Shown here one piece after another: positions 1-7,491 of a DNA stretch of 9,935 bases. The notes below the pieces were generated by a model. The model did not search any database and was not told the origin of the DNA. It saw nothing but the letters and a program-made list of their open reading frames with translations. A program made the position numbers and the translations under genes. The DNA comes from Bog-756 sp050014755 (GTDB taxonomy: Bacteria > Actinomycetota > Acidimicrobiia > Acidimicrobiales > RAAP-2), in the NCBI GenBank assembly GCA_050014755.1, contig JBEKCS010000092.1, positions 1-9,935 of the forward strand, in the 5' to 3' direction. Positions within the stretch are counted from its first letter, which is position 1, and each line of letters begins with the position of its first letter.

Positions 1-226
1 TCTGCGGGGCCTCGATCCTCCGGCCACGGCCGATGAGGTCGAGGCCGCCGCCCGTCAGTACGTGCGCAAGGTCGGAGGAGTTCAGGCACCGTCATCGGCG
101 ACGGCCGAGGCGTTCGACCGGGCGGTGCGGGCCGTGGCCGAGGCCACCGCGACCCTCCTGGCCGAGCTGCCGCCGCGCAGGCAGCCCCCGGCGACGGCGC
201 CCCCACTGCGTCGGCTCACCCACTGA
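1..226 (+). CDS. DUF2277 family protein, C-terminal part (5' end outside window)
   Basis: This is the last 74 codons of a small gene whose start lies before the window. The reading frame begins at base 2 and ends in TGA at 224-226. The visible protein starts LRGLDPPATADEVEAAA, continues with a QYVRKVGG segment, then AFDRAVRAVAEATATLLAEL, and ends in a Pro/Arg-rich tail. This matches the pattern I know for DUF2277 proteins: about 85 residues, an N-terminal MCRNI motif, then xLxPPAT, an FVRKVSG-like helix, and an AVxxVAxAT helix. About 10 residues, including the MCRNI motif, should lie upstream. The function of the family is unknown; it is a small soluble helical protein. The gene converges on the glycosyltransferase operon with only 19 bp between the stop codons and no room for a separate terminator. 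The family call rests on remembered motif pattern. Confidence 0.8.
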   Translation, partial: LRGLDPPATADEVEAAARQYVRKVGGVQAPSSATAEAFDRAVRAVAEATATLLAELPPRRQPPATAPPLRRLTH

Positions 227-245
227 CCGATCGAGGCGCGTCCGG

Positions 246-2006
246 CTACTCCTTGGCCCACACCTGGAGAACCCGGCCGTCAGGAAGCCCGACGGAGCCG
301 ACACGGTGGAATCCGGCCGCCGGCAACAGAGGGACCACGGCCATCGGGTGTGTGACGGTGAGAAAGTTACGGAGCCGGTGCAAGGGCGAGTTGGGCCCGA
401 CCACGACCACGCCGACCTCCGACACCTGCCGGGCCAGGCTCGTGACCGCGCCTCCCGGGTTGTAGAGCAGGGTGACTTCGGGAGCCGCACCTGCCATCTC
501 CTGGAGGTCGAGACCCACCGAGTTGACGTTGACGAACTGATCCGAGGTGGCCAGCGCTACGACGGTCGGTGGGGACCCCGGCGTCTCCCCCCGCTCCACC
601 AGATCGGCAATGGTCTGTGCTGCCCGGACCTCGGCGTGCAGCTCACGATCGACGGTGGCCGTAGACAGATGCTGGTCGGGCACGTCCCCGGTCAACACGG
701 CACGGAGCGTTCCCTCGTCGTTCACCACCTGTACCCGCCAGCCCGCGAGGGAGACCGTGACGGGGCCCGAGGTGGCCACCGGCCACGAATCGGCCACGAA
801 GGATGCGGCGGCCACCACGGCGAGGGCTGTCATCGCCCACCCCTGCGCCCCTCGGTGACGGTCGAGTGCGCAGGACACCGCGGCGACGCTCAGTACGATC
901 AGCGGCGGCGCCAGCACATAGACGAAGCCCGAACCGATGTTCGACGTCGAGGACAGCGCCAGGTAGGACCAGGCCAGGACGACGAACACCGTGCCGCTGT
1001 CGCCTCGCAGCCAGCCGACTACGCCGCCCACTCGCGACGGACTGGACCTGGACACACCTACGGCTGCGCCGTCCTGGCCGGCCGTGTACCAATGGACCGC
1101 CATGACCAGCGCGACGACCAGGCACGCCACGACGGCGACGGCCAACGGAGCGAGGAGCGTCGAATTGACGAGGGTGTCGGCCCGGGCGATCCACCATCCC
1201 AGCGACAACACCGACAGTGGTTTGCCGTAGCTGGCGGCGGCCGCGCCGTAGCCGAAGCTCGACAGGTACTGCTCCACGTTCCGCCACGACGCCGAATACC
1301 AGGACCACGCCACCGCGAAGCCGACCAGCAGACCTCCGGCCAGGGCGGTGACCCGGACGGTGCGCCGGCCAGGTGCTGACACCCGGATCCCCGCAGCCAG
1401 CACCAGCCCGGGCAGGACGCCGAGCACCATGGTCCTCGACAGCGCGGCGAGGCCCAGGACGACGCCCCACGCCAGCGCCCGGGGCCAGCGGTCGAACGTC
1501 CCCGCCCACAGCTGAACGGCCAGGGTAGCGGTCACCATGGCCGCCGCCACCAGCCCGAACCCGAAGGACCGCGACGTGTCGATGAGGCCCGGACAGGCCC
1601 CGACCATGGCTGTCGCCACCAGAGCCTGGACCCGTCCGCCCAGGTGCTGGGCGATGAAGAACGTCGACACGAGCAGGACGGCGTAGAAGAGTTGCTGGAT
1701 GGCCATCATCCCCACCGGACCCACCCCGGTGACCGCATGGACGACCCCTGCGGTCACCGGCAGCAGCGGGGCCTGGGGGTCGGGTCCGTGCACGTGGACG
1801 GCCAGTGCTCTGATGCCTTCGTTCCGAAGTAGTTCTCCATCGGTCAGGGCCCGCGAGAGGTATCCCGACTCGTCGATGTCGAACGGGTAACCCCGGCGGT
1901 TGGTGGCCAGCCACCACAGATTGACTCCCACCGTGGCGAGGACCATGGCCGCCAGGATCGCCCGGGTCACCCACGCTCCGCGTCCACCGGACGCCGACTC
2001 CGTCAC
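246..2006 (-). CDS. GT-C fold membrane glycosyltransferase (ArnT/PMT-like, GT39/83 type)
   Basis: The protein has 586 residues, starts with GTG at 2006-2004 and stops with TAG. An N-terminal membrane segment (about 12-33) is followed by FDIDESGYLSRAL (42-54). The DIDE at 43-46 is the acidic motif of the first extracytoplasmic loop in GT-C enzymes, which binds metal or polyprenyl-phosphate sugar. More hydrophobic segments follow near 99-120, 124-140, 148-168, 177-206, 217-237, 284-304, 340-356, 360-381 and 389-405. About 180 mostly soluble residues (410-586) remain after the last one and are predicted to lie outside the membrane. Such enzymes transfer a sugar from a lipid-phosphate donor to a glycan, lipid or protein on the outer face of the membrane; donor and acceptor cannot be read here. 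It is the last gene of the four-gene operon, 27 bp after its neighbour. The GTG has only a weak ribosome site, so translation may depend on the upstream gene. An in-frame TAG 10 codons upstream rules out a much longer start. Confidence 0.85.
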   Translation of the reverse strand: MTESASGGRGAWVTRAILAAMVLATVGVNLWWLATNRRGYPFDIDESGYLSRALTDGELLRNEGIRALAVHVHGPDPQAPLLPVTAGVVHAVTGVGPVGMMAIQQLFYAVLLVSTFFIAQHLGGRVQALVATAMVGACPGLIDTSRSFGFGLVAAAMVTATLAVQLWAGTFDRWPRALAWGVVLGLAALSRTMVLGVLPGLVLAAGIRVSAPGRRTVRVTALAGGLLVGFAVAWSWYSASWRNVEQYLSSFGYGAAAASYGKPLSVLSLGWWIARADTLVNSTLLAPLAVAVVACLVVALVMAVHWYTAGQDGAAVGVSRSSPSRVGGVVGWLRGDSGTVFVVLAWSYLALSSTSNIGSGFVYVLAPPLIVLSVAAVSCALDRHRGAQGWAMTALAVVAAASFVADSWPVATSGPVTVSLAGWRVQVVNDEGTLRAVLTGDVPDQHLSTATVDRELHAEVRAAQTIADLVERGETPGSPPTVVALATSDQFVNVNSVGLDLQEMAGAAPEVTLLYNPGGAVTSLARQVSEVGVVVVGPNSPLHRLRNFLTVTHPMAVVPLLPAAGFHRVGSVGLPDGRVLQVWAKE

Positions 2007-2033
2007 GTCGATCCGGCGTCCAGGGTGGCGGGC

Positions 2034-4088
2034 CTAGGCACGCCTCGACTTCCACTCGGTGACCGCGCCATTGAGGATCCGGTGGAGTTCCAGCCGTGCT
2101 GCCGGGTCACGGTGGGCCTCGCCCTGCTTACGTAGGGCCTCACGGCTCGCCTCCACCTCGGGACCGCCGCGCGCCGCCGCTTCGATATGGCTCACGATGT
2201 CGGCGGGCGTCCGGTAGGCACGGAGCTCCGGTCCGACCAGCTCGTGGATCTCCGATCGGTCCGGCCCGATCACCACAGCACCGCACAGCATGGCCTCGAT
2301 GATCGACATCGGCGTGCCCAACGATTCTCCCGGATCGATGGTATAGACGAATGTCGAGGTCCGGGCCATCTCCTCCAGCACTTGGGCTCGGGGGACATTG
2401 ACCGACACCGTGATCGACGGGTCGCGGTCCCGGGCCAGGGCTACCACCTCGTCCGGCAGCGCCTCGAACGCGTTGGACCTGGCCAAGATGATCGTCTTGC
2501 GCATCGGTGACACCCGGGCCATCACGTCGATCAGCATCGGGAAGTCCTTCTTCGGTACTCCCGCCGAGGCCGACAGGATTCCGTCCCGTTCGGTCGGGCT
2601 CGGAGGGATGACGATCCGCGGGCCTACGGTCTGCACCATGGACACGGCACCTTCCGGGAGTCGGTCCAGCTGGTGTCGATAGCCGATGATCCCCGCGCAC
2701 AGGGGATGTGCGGCCAGCTGCCGGACGAGGTCCGGGTCGAAATCGAACGAGTGCACCCGTATCACGAAGGGGACCCCGTGACGTTCCATCAGGGGGATCG
2801 ATCCCGAGGCATGGGTGGCCCAGTGCAGCAGCACCACGTCGGGGGCCGCACCGGCGATCGCCGCGTCCGGGTCCAGCGAGCACTCCGGCGCCCCGTCCGC
2901 CCGCGATGCGGCGTCCTGGTCGGCGGAGACGGTCACGGTCGCTCCAGCCTCCATCAGGTTGTCGATGTCCTCGCCGATGTAGGTCTCCGAGATGACCGGG
3001 TACATCGCCGAGTGCACGTGCACCCGCAGCGGCCGAGTGGTGTGGGCGCGGTTCCGGACCTGGTGGAATCCCAGTATCTTCACGGGGAAGTCGCTCATCC
3101 TCCCCGGGATCAGCGTCCGGTAGTAGCAGGCGACCGCCGGAAGGGCCAGTGGAGGCGTGCGGGCGAAGAGGCGGAGCGAGTACTCCCAGTCGATGGCACC
3201 ACCGAGGAACTCGTCGTAGCGGAGGTCGTCGTGGCGGGCCAGGTGGGCGATGGTGTTCCGGTCGATGAAGTTGGCCTGCTCGTGCCGGGCCCGGTCGTAG
3301 CGGGCGAACTCCAACAGGGGGAGCATGCCGGACCGGATGCCATGCTCGGCGCCGGGGTCCTCGTTGACCCGGGCCCCGTAGAGGGCCTCGAGCCCCTCGA
3401 AGGACGCAAATGCCCAGACCACGCTGCGCAACCAGTCGGGGTGCATCAGATTGTCGTCGTCGAGGAACGTGATGATGTCGCCGGTCGAGGCGGCCAGTGC
3501 GGTGTTGAAGGCTGCCCCTCCGCCGTTCCGCCCGGGGGTCCGGACCACGGTGATGCGATCGTCGTCGTACGTCGCCAGCAGCCGGCCGGTCTCCTCGCCG
3601 TCCGAGTCGTCCGCCACCACGATCTCGAAGCGTCGGTAGCTCTGGGCCAGCACCGAGTCGACCGCCCGACGCAACAGATCGGGCCGGTTCCGGGTGGCGA
3701 TGTCGACCGAGACGAGCGGACCTTCGACCACCTCTGCGGCGGAGGCGATCCAGTCCATGACGGTGAGGACCTCCAGCCGGGCCATCAGGGTGCCCAGCAC
3801 GTCGAGCGATCCGGAAGCCGACGGGCTCTCCGTGTCCATCGGCTGGGCACCGAAGTTGGCGAGGATCTTCACGCACGAGCTCACCCAGCGCTCCAGGGTG
3901 GCCAGCCACTCGCCGTGGGTCGCCACTCCGGCGGCCAGCTCAGCCAGCTGGGGCGGACCCTCGACGCGCTGGGCCTGAAGCGAGGCCATCCACTCGGCCT
4001 GTCCGGCCAGGACGACGTCGAGACGGGCCACGGTGGACTCGAGGGCACGGAGCCGGTCTGCGGTCACCGCATCGGCGGGCTCGGTCAT
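2034..4088 (-). CDS. Two-domain glycosyltransferase: GT2 plus C-terminal GT4-like
   Basis: The product is 684 residues. The ATG at 4088-4086 is chosen because AAGGAG (4100-4095) lies 6 nt before it and because it overlaps the upstream stop as ATGA. The frame stays open much further upstream, but that stretch only shadows the preceding gene. Residues 8-80 are helical and probably coiled coil, with a loose internal repeat (EWMASLQ at 32-38, EWLATLE at 60-66). A GT2 (GT-A fold) domain spans about 125-330. It has VSVDIATRNRPDLLRRAVDS (127-146), ADDSD (159-163) for nucleotide binding, and the metal-binding DXD within FLDDDN (208-213). A second, GT-B-like domain spans about 355-680, with HSFDFDPDL (446-454) and ESLGTPMSIIEAM (588-600), the counterpart of the GT4 EX7E motif but two residues longer. 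The protein is probably cytosolic and could add two successive sugars. The sugars involved cannot be told. It is third in the glycan operon. Confidence 0.88.
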   Translation of the reverse strand: MTEPADAVTADRLRALESTVARLDVVLAGQAEWMASLQAQRVEGPPQLAELAAGVATHGEWLATLERWVSSCVKILANFGAQPMDTESPSASGSLDVLGTLMARLEVLTVMDWIASAAEVVEGPLVSVDIATRNRPDLLRRAVDSVLAQSYRRFEIVVADDSDGEETGRLLATYDDDRITVVRTPGRNGGGAAFNTALAASTGDIITFLDDDNLMHPDWLRSVVWAFASFEGLEALYGARVNEDPGAEHGIRSGMLPLLEFARYDRARHEQANFIDRNTIAHLARHDDLRYDEFLGGAIDWEYSLRLFARTPPLALPAVACYYRTLIPGRMSDFPVKILGFHQVRNRAHTTRPLRVHVHSAMYPVISETYIGEDIDNLMEAGATVTVSADQDAASRADGAPECSLDPDAAIAGAAPDVVLLHWATHASGSIPLMERHGVPFVIRVHSFDFDPDLVRQLAAHPLCAGIIGYRHQLDRLPEGAVSMVQTVGPRIVIPPSPTERDGILSASAGVPKKDFPMLIDVMARVSPMRKTIILARSNAFEALPDEVVALARDRDPSITVSVNVPRAQVLEEMARTSTFVYTIDPGESLGTPMSIIEAMLCGAVVIGPDRSEIHELVGPELRAYRTPADIVSHIEAAARGGPEVEASREALRKQGEAHRDPAARLELHRILNGAVTEWKSRRA

Positions 4089-6292
4089 CGTTCGCTCCTT
4101 ACCGGAGTCGGCCGCTCGGGGGAAACCGGGTGGCGGACGCGACTCGCAACGGCCTCGACAGGGATGATTCCAGGATCGCGCCGCATCTGGTCGAGCAGCG
4201 AGATGATGTCGGAGGCGTACCCGGCCGAGTCGTAGCGGTCGAGGATCAGTTGCCTGGCCGCGGTCCCGACCTCGGCCAGGTGCGACGGCCCCAACCCGAA
4301 GACCCGGCGGAACGCCGCTACCAGGGCATCGAGGTCCCCGGGTTCGAAGAGGAATCCGGTCTCCCCGTCGGTGATCAGCTCGGGAAGCCCGAAGATCGAC
4401 GTGGCCAGCACGGGTACGCCGAAGCACATCGCCTCGAGCGCCGACCGGGGCAGCGACTCGACGTCGGATGCCGACACCAGCAGGTCGGCCGACCGGTACC
4501 ACGGATAGATGTCGGGGGTCACCGGTATCAGACGCACCCGCTGGTCGAGGCCGGACTCGGCGACCAACCGCTGGAGGGCCTCGGCGTAGCTCGTGTCGTT
4601 GTCGCCCACGAAGACGAGGTCCCAGTCGGAATGGTCGTCGGCGACCGATCCGAACGCCTGGGCCAGCCGGATCTGGGCCTTGCGGGGCTCGGTCGTGCCC
4701 ATCACCAGGGCCACCTTCCGGTCGATGGCGATACCGAGCTCGCGGCGGACCTGCTCCCGGCTGGCCGAGGCTGCGAATGCCCCGACGGCGCCGGTGTCGA
4801 TGCCGTAGGGGATGACCAGGCACCGTCCCCGACCGGCCAGCGGGGCATAGATCCTTCGGGTGGCCTCGGCCTCGAACACGAGCGCCGACGTGTCGCGCAG
4901 CGTCTCCTCGAAACGTCTGCGGATGCCCGGTGGGCACCCGGCCGCGCCCAGGGCATGGAACCAGAGGGTCGAGGCGGGCAGGCTCTCGTGGACGGCCCAC
5001 ACCGTGGGGATCCCCATCCGCCGGGTGACATCGGCTCCGATCGCCGCTGGAAGGGTGTTGACCAGCGCCGCCGTGTGGCCCCCTGCGGCCACCAGCAGCG
5101 AGAGCTCCTCCAGCCGGCCCTCGTAGGAGGCGAGGCTGTCGAACGGGAAGGGCTGCGTCACATGCACGCGTATGCCCGCCTGCTCGAGTTCGGCCCGCAG
5201 TGGCCCGTCGGCCGGGGCGACGACGGTGCACGGAAAGGACCGGCCGGCGTCGGCCCGGGCGAGCAGCTCGGACAGCCACAGCTGGCCGCCGCCGTAGCCG
5301 AGGTGATGGGTGAACACCACCAGGTCCATGACGTCCCGACCACGGCCCGGCGCGGCGGTGCCGACCCGGTGCGGGGAACCTCCCGGCCCCACCGGCACGA
5401 CGGCCTCGTCGGCCTCGTCGGCCCCGTCGGCAGAAGGTCGACACAACACCGCGGTGGCGACCACGACGGGATGCCCCCCGGACACGGTGGCGACCAGCTG
5501 CACCCGGACCACCCGCTCCGCGGCCGGGATCAGGTCGAGGTCGAGCACGAACTCGAATCCCGAGACCGCCACGTGCGTCGGTGCACCCTGAGTGTCGAGG
5601 TCGAGGCGGGGAAGGCCGAGACGTGCCCGCCCGACATGGCGGCCGTTGGCCAGCACGTCGAGCGACGACACCACGAACCGGTCGTGATAGACCCAACCTT
5701 CCAACCGGACGGCGTCGGACCCGATCGTCGCACCGTCCTCCAGCCCGTCGATCCGGGCGTTGATCTCGTCGGCCTCCACGTCGTCCGGTCCGACCGCGCC
5801 AACGGCGATCGTCACCGGGATCGGGGGCAGCGCCACCGGCGCACCCCCGCCGTCGGGCCACACGGTGACCACCAGCTCGGAGGTCCCTCCCACAGTCGGC
5901 ACGCCCACGCCCACGTCGGCGTCCACCGACCAGCCGGCGCCACGCAATTGCGGCCAGCCGAGCGCCTCGGCCACATCGGCCCGCGGCTCGGTGCCGGTGA
6001 CCGCCCGTCCGACCAGCCGACCGTCCAGCCGGACGGCCACCGCGAGTACGGGGCGGTCATCCATGGCGGCCCAGCCACGGACCCGGACGGTGCCGGTCAT
6101 GGTCGTTCCCGCTTCGGGCTCGTCGATGCCGTAGCGGAGCACCGGGGCGGACGGCGTGTCCGCGGCTCCGTCCGTTCCGGCATCCAGCCTGCCGAGCGCC
6201 TGGCGAAGCCGGGGCGTGACACGACGCGCCGCGGACGAGTCGCGAATGCGGCGGAGGACCGCATCGCGGACCGTCCCTTCCGGAATGGTCAC
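4085..6292 (-). CDS. GT4 glycosyltransferase with duplicated N-terminal beta-sandwich module
   Basis: The product is 735 residues. The GTG start at 6292-6290 overlaps the epimerase stop as GTGA; the longer open frame to 6343 lies inside the epimerase gene and lacks a good ribosome site. Residues 53-125 and 181-252 form two related strand-rich repeats sharing VRxxGW, nGRxVGRA, GxxRxD and SGF/AGW positions. They look like Ig-like or carbohydrate-binding accessory domains. An acidic linker (285-320) includes a three-unit DGADEADEA stretch. The GT4 (GT-B) domain follows: VVFTHHLGYGGGQLW (325-339) is the N-terminal donor/acceptor loop, MGTTEPRKAQ (531-540) is the C-domain entry, and ESLPRSALE (612-620) is a perfect EX7E motif followed by GLPELITDGETGFLF (635-649). 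It should be a retaining transferase using a nucleotide sugar in the cytosol, perhaps held to its polymer or partner by the N-terminal repeats. It is second in the operon. The specific sugar is unknown. Confidence 0.88.
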   Translation of the reverse strand: MTIPEGTVRDAVLRRIRDSSAARRVTPRLRQALGRLDAGTDGAADTPSAPVLRYGIDEPEAGTTMTGTVRVRGWAAMDDRPVLAVAVRLDGRLVGRAVTGTEPRADVAEALGWPQLRGAGWSVDADVGVGVPTVGGTSELVVTVWPDGGGAPVALPPIPVTIAVGAVGPDDVEADEINARIDGLEDGATIGSDAVRLEGWVYHDRFVVSSLDVLANGRHVGRARLGLPRLDLDTQGAPTHVAVSGFEFVLDLDLIPAAERVVRVQLVATVSGGHPVVVATAVLCRPSADGADEADEAVVPVGPGGSPHRVGTAAPGRGRDVMDLVVFTHHLGYGGGQLWLSELLARADAGRSFPCTVVAPADGPLRAELEQAGIRVHVTQPFPFDSLASYEGRLEELSLLVAAGGHTAALVNTLPAAIGADVTRRMGIPTVWAVHESLPASTLWFHALGAAGCPPGIRRRFEETLRDTSALVFEAEATRRIYAPLAGRGRCLVIPYGIDTGAVGAFAASASREQVRRELGIAIDRKVALVMGTTEPRKAQIRLAQAFGSVADDHSDWDLVFVGDNDTSYAEALQRLVAESGLDQRVRLIPVTPDIYPWYRSADLLVSASDVESLPRSALEAMCFGVPVLATSIFGLPELITDGETGFLFEPGDLDALVAAFRRVFGLGPSHLAEVGTAARQLILDRYDSAGYASDIISLLDQMRRDPGIIPVEAVASRVRHPVSPERPTPVRSER
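4095..4100 (-). promoter_or_regulatory. Ribosome binding site of the GT2/GT4 gene
   Basis: AAGGAG on the minus strand ends 6 nt before the ATG at 4088. It is the clearest Shine-Dalgarno match inside the operon and fixes the start of the two-domain glycosyltransferase within the last codons of the preceding gene. Confidence 0.8.
5402..5428 (-). repeat. Short in-frame 9-bp tandem repeat coding for an acidic linker
   Basis: Three 9-bp units, the third with one change, lie within the GT4 gene. On the minus strand they encode DGA-DEA-DEA (residues 289-297), in the hinge between the beta-sandwich repeats and the GT4 domain. A unit of three codons lets the linker lengthen or shorten without a frameshift. 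Confidence 0.75.
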
Positions 6293-7302
6293 CCGGTGTG
6301 GACCGCGGCGGGCGCGGCCATCCGGCCTACCCGGTCCCGCCAAACGGCCCCCACCCCGTCCACCAACGGCTTCGGATTCCAGGGGATCAGCTCGGCCAGC
6401 CGGGAGGTATCGAGCACGATCGAGGCCACGTCCTGAGGACGGGCGGGCAGCCGGCGGACATGGAAGCGGGCACCGGTGATCTCGCTCAGCAAGGCCAGGA
6501 CCTCGTCGACCCGGTGACCCGTCCCACTGCCGACGTTGACGGTCCGGTGGTCGTCGAGCGTCGGCGGGAGACCCATCACCGCTGCGGCCACATCGGCCAC
6601 CTCGACGTAGTCGCGGACGTTACCGCCGTCGCCGAAGATCGTGAGCCCGCCGTGGCCGAGTGCCGCTTCAACGCAGGCCGCGATCAACCCCTGACCGTCC
6701 GATGCCGACTGTGCCGGTCCGTAGGCGTTGGCCACCCGCAGGATCCGAATCGGGATCCCGAACCGGTGGGAATAGTCCTCGAGGCACTGCTCGGCCAGCA
6801 GCTTCGTCATGCCGTAGGGCGAGACCGGGGCGCACGGATGGCGCTCGGTCACCGGGCGGCCGTCCGTCTGCCCGTAGACGGTCCCTCCCGAGGAAAAATA
6901 GGTGACGCCCACCCCGGGTGTCTTACGGAGGATGTCGAGGAGCAGCGACAGGGTCGGGACCGTCTGGACCAGCATGCTCGCCCGGGAGAAGTCGGCGGCC
7001 GCCGGTGGGGGGCATCCGACGGCGTCCACCACCCAGCCCACCCCCTCCATCGCCCGGCGCACATCGCTCTCGTCGGTGGCCGTCCCGACGAACCAGTCGA
7101 CGGCGCCCAACCACGGTCGTTCGGAAATGTCTGGTCGGTGACGGGCCAGGACCGACACCGACCTACCGGCCTCGCACGCTGCCCTCACCACCTCGGATCC
7201 GAGGAACCCCGATCCGCCGATGACCAGCATCCGGTCCGCCCGGATCGGTGCGAACGGACGGGGGGTGCGGATGGCGTCGGAAGCGGAGTCCGGGCCTGGC
7301 AT
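6289..7302 (-). CDS. NAD-dependent epimerase/dehydratase (GalE-like extended SDR)
   Basis: The 337-residue product belongs to the extended short-chain dehydrogenase family. After a loose 24-residue leader, MLVIGGSGFLGSEVV (25-39) contains the Rossmann glycine motif. FSSGGTVYG (136-144) carries the catalytic Ser/Thr region, and YGMTK (163-167) is the YxxxK catalytic pair. RVANAYGP (189-196) and RDYVEVADVA (230-239) are typical of nucleotide-sugar epimerases and dehydratases. Such enzymes convert UDP- or dTDP-hexoses in the cytosol, for example UDP-glucose to UDP-galactose; substrate cannot be set from sequence alone. It is the first gene of the operon and should supply donor sugar for the transferases behind it. 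ATG at 7302 is preferred because a TANNNT hexamer lies exactly 6 nt upstream, which suggests a leaderless message. ATG at 7230 (Met25) sits right before the Rossmann strand and is an alternative. Confidence 0.88.
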   Translation of the reverse strand: MPGPDSASDAIRTPRPFAPIRADRMLVIGGSGFLGSEVVRAACEAGRSVSVLARHRPDISERPWLGAVDWFVGTATDESDVRRAMEGVGWVVDAVGCPPPAAADFSRASMLVQTVPTLSLLLDILRKTPGVGVTYFSSGGTVYGQTDGRPVTERHPCAPVSPYGMTKLLAEQCLEDYSHRFGIPIRILRVANAYGPAQSASDGQGLIAACVEAALGHGGLTIFGDGGNVRDYVEVADVAAAVMGLPPTLDDHRTVNVGSGTGHRVDEVLALLSEITGARFHVRRLPARPQDVASIVLDTSRLAELIPWNPKPLVDGVGAVWRDRVGRMAAPAAVHTG

Positions 7303-7308
7303 CTCGAA

Positions 7309-7314
7309 ATGGTA
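7309..7314 (-). promoter_or_regulatory. -10 element of the glycan operon (leaderless geometry)
   Basis: TACCAT on the minus strand matches the actinobacterial TANNNT -10 consensus. Six bases (7308-7303) separate it from the ATG at 7302, so a start point 7 nt after the hexamer would be the A of the start codon. No clear Shine-Dalgarno sequence precedes this ATG, which fits a leaderless transcript. No convincing -35 is seen. Confidence 0.5.
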
Positions 7315-7317
7315 GCG

Positions 7318-7335
7318 CCCCCAACCGGGAGGGGG
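7318..7335. repeat. C5/G5 inverted repeat next to the operon -10
   Basis: CCCCC at 7318-7322 and GGGGG at 7331-7335 flank 8 nt. The repeat lies 4 bp upstream of the TACCAT hexamer in the direction of operon transcription, in its spacer/-35 region. It could be an operator half-site pair or just GC-rich chance. Confidence 0.35.
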
Positions 7336-7443
7336 ACGTGATCTCGCCGGTCACCTCCGCTCCTACCCGAGATCGAGGGTGCGGCTGAGCTCCACCGACC
7401 CGAGCATCCGGCGGTCGAGGTCGCCGCCCAGCGGTCACCTGTC

Positions 7444-7467
7444 CTGGTCGAGTATCCCGGGGACCAG
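7444..7467. promoter_or_regulatory. Inverted repeat CTGGTC-N12-GACCAG, possible operator
   Basis: Perfect 6-bp arms at 7444-7449 and 7462-7467 have centres 18 bp apart. The right arm covers the expected -35 position (about 7463-7468) of the sulfotransferase promoter, where no TTGACA-like sequence is seen. A bound dimeric regulator would block or contact RNA polymerase there. The role is inferred from position only. Confidence 0.35.
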
Positions 7468-7482
7468 TCGGAACGGGCCGTC

Positions 7483-7491
7483 TGGTACTTT
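7483..7491 (+). promoter_or_regulatory. Extended -10 promoter of the sulfotransferase gene
   Basis: TGG followed by TACTTT (7486-7491) is an extended -10 element (TGN-TANNNT). Six bases separate it from the GTG at 7498, so transcription should begin at about the first base of the start codon. An extended -10 fits the lack of a recognisable -35. Confidence 0.5.

Noticed and set aside
227..245. Possible terminator between the convergent DUF2277 and GT-C genes.
   Set aside because: Only 19 bp are available and I find no stable inverted repeat or T-run in them.
33..1379. A 448-codon plus-strand open frame overlapping the DUF2277 end and the GT-C gene.
   Set aside because: Its composition is that of an antisense shadow, and it would overlap two genes with clear family motifs.
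643..2055. A second long minus-strand frame within the GT-C gene.
   Set aside because: It lacks membrane segments and motifs; the 246-2006 frame gives a coherent multi-span protein with DIDE.
2673..4235. A 520-codon plus-strand open frame opposite the GT2/GT4 gene.
   Set aside because: Its sequence shows no domain pattern and mirrors the codon bias of the real minus-strand gene.
4089..5861. Upstream extension of the GT2/GT4 reading frame, open for about 590 further codons.
   Set aside because: It is Arg/Gly/Pro-rich, has no recognisable motifs, and lies antiphase inside the GT4 gene, whose own frame carries intact GT4 motifs. The ATG at 4088 has a strong ribosome site.
4130..6436. A 768-codon plus-strand open frame opposite the GT4 gene.
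   Set aside because: It is rich in His, Gly, Arg and Asp with no family pattern, as expected for the complement of a GC-rich gene.
6298..7341. A 347-codon plus-strand open frame opposite the epimerase.
   Set aside because: The epimerase on the minus strand has the Rossmann motif and YxxxK; the plus-strand product is featureless.
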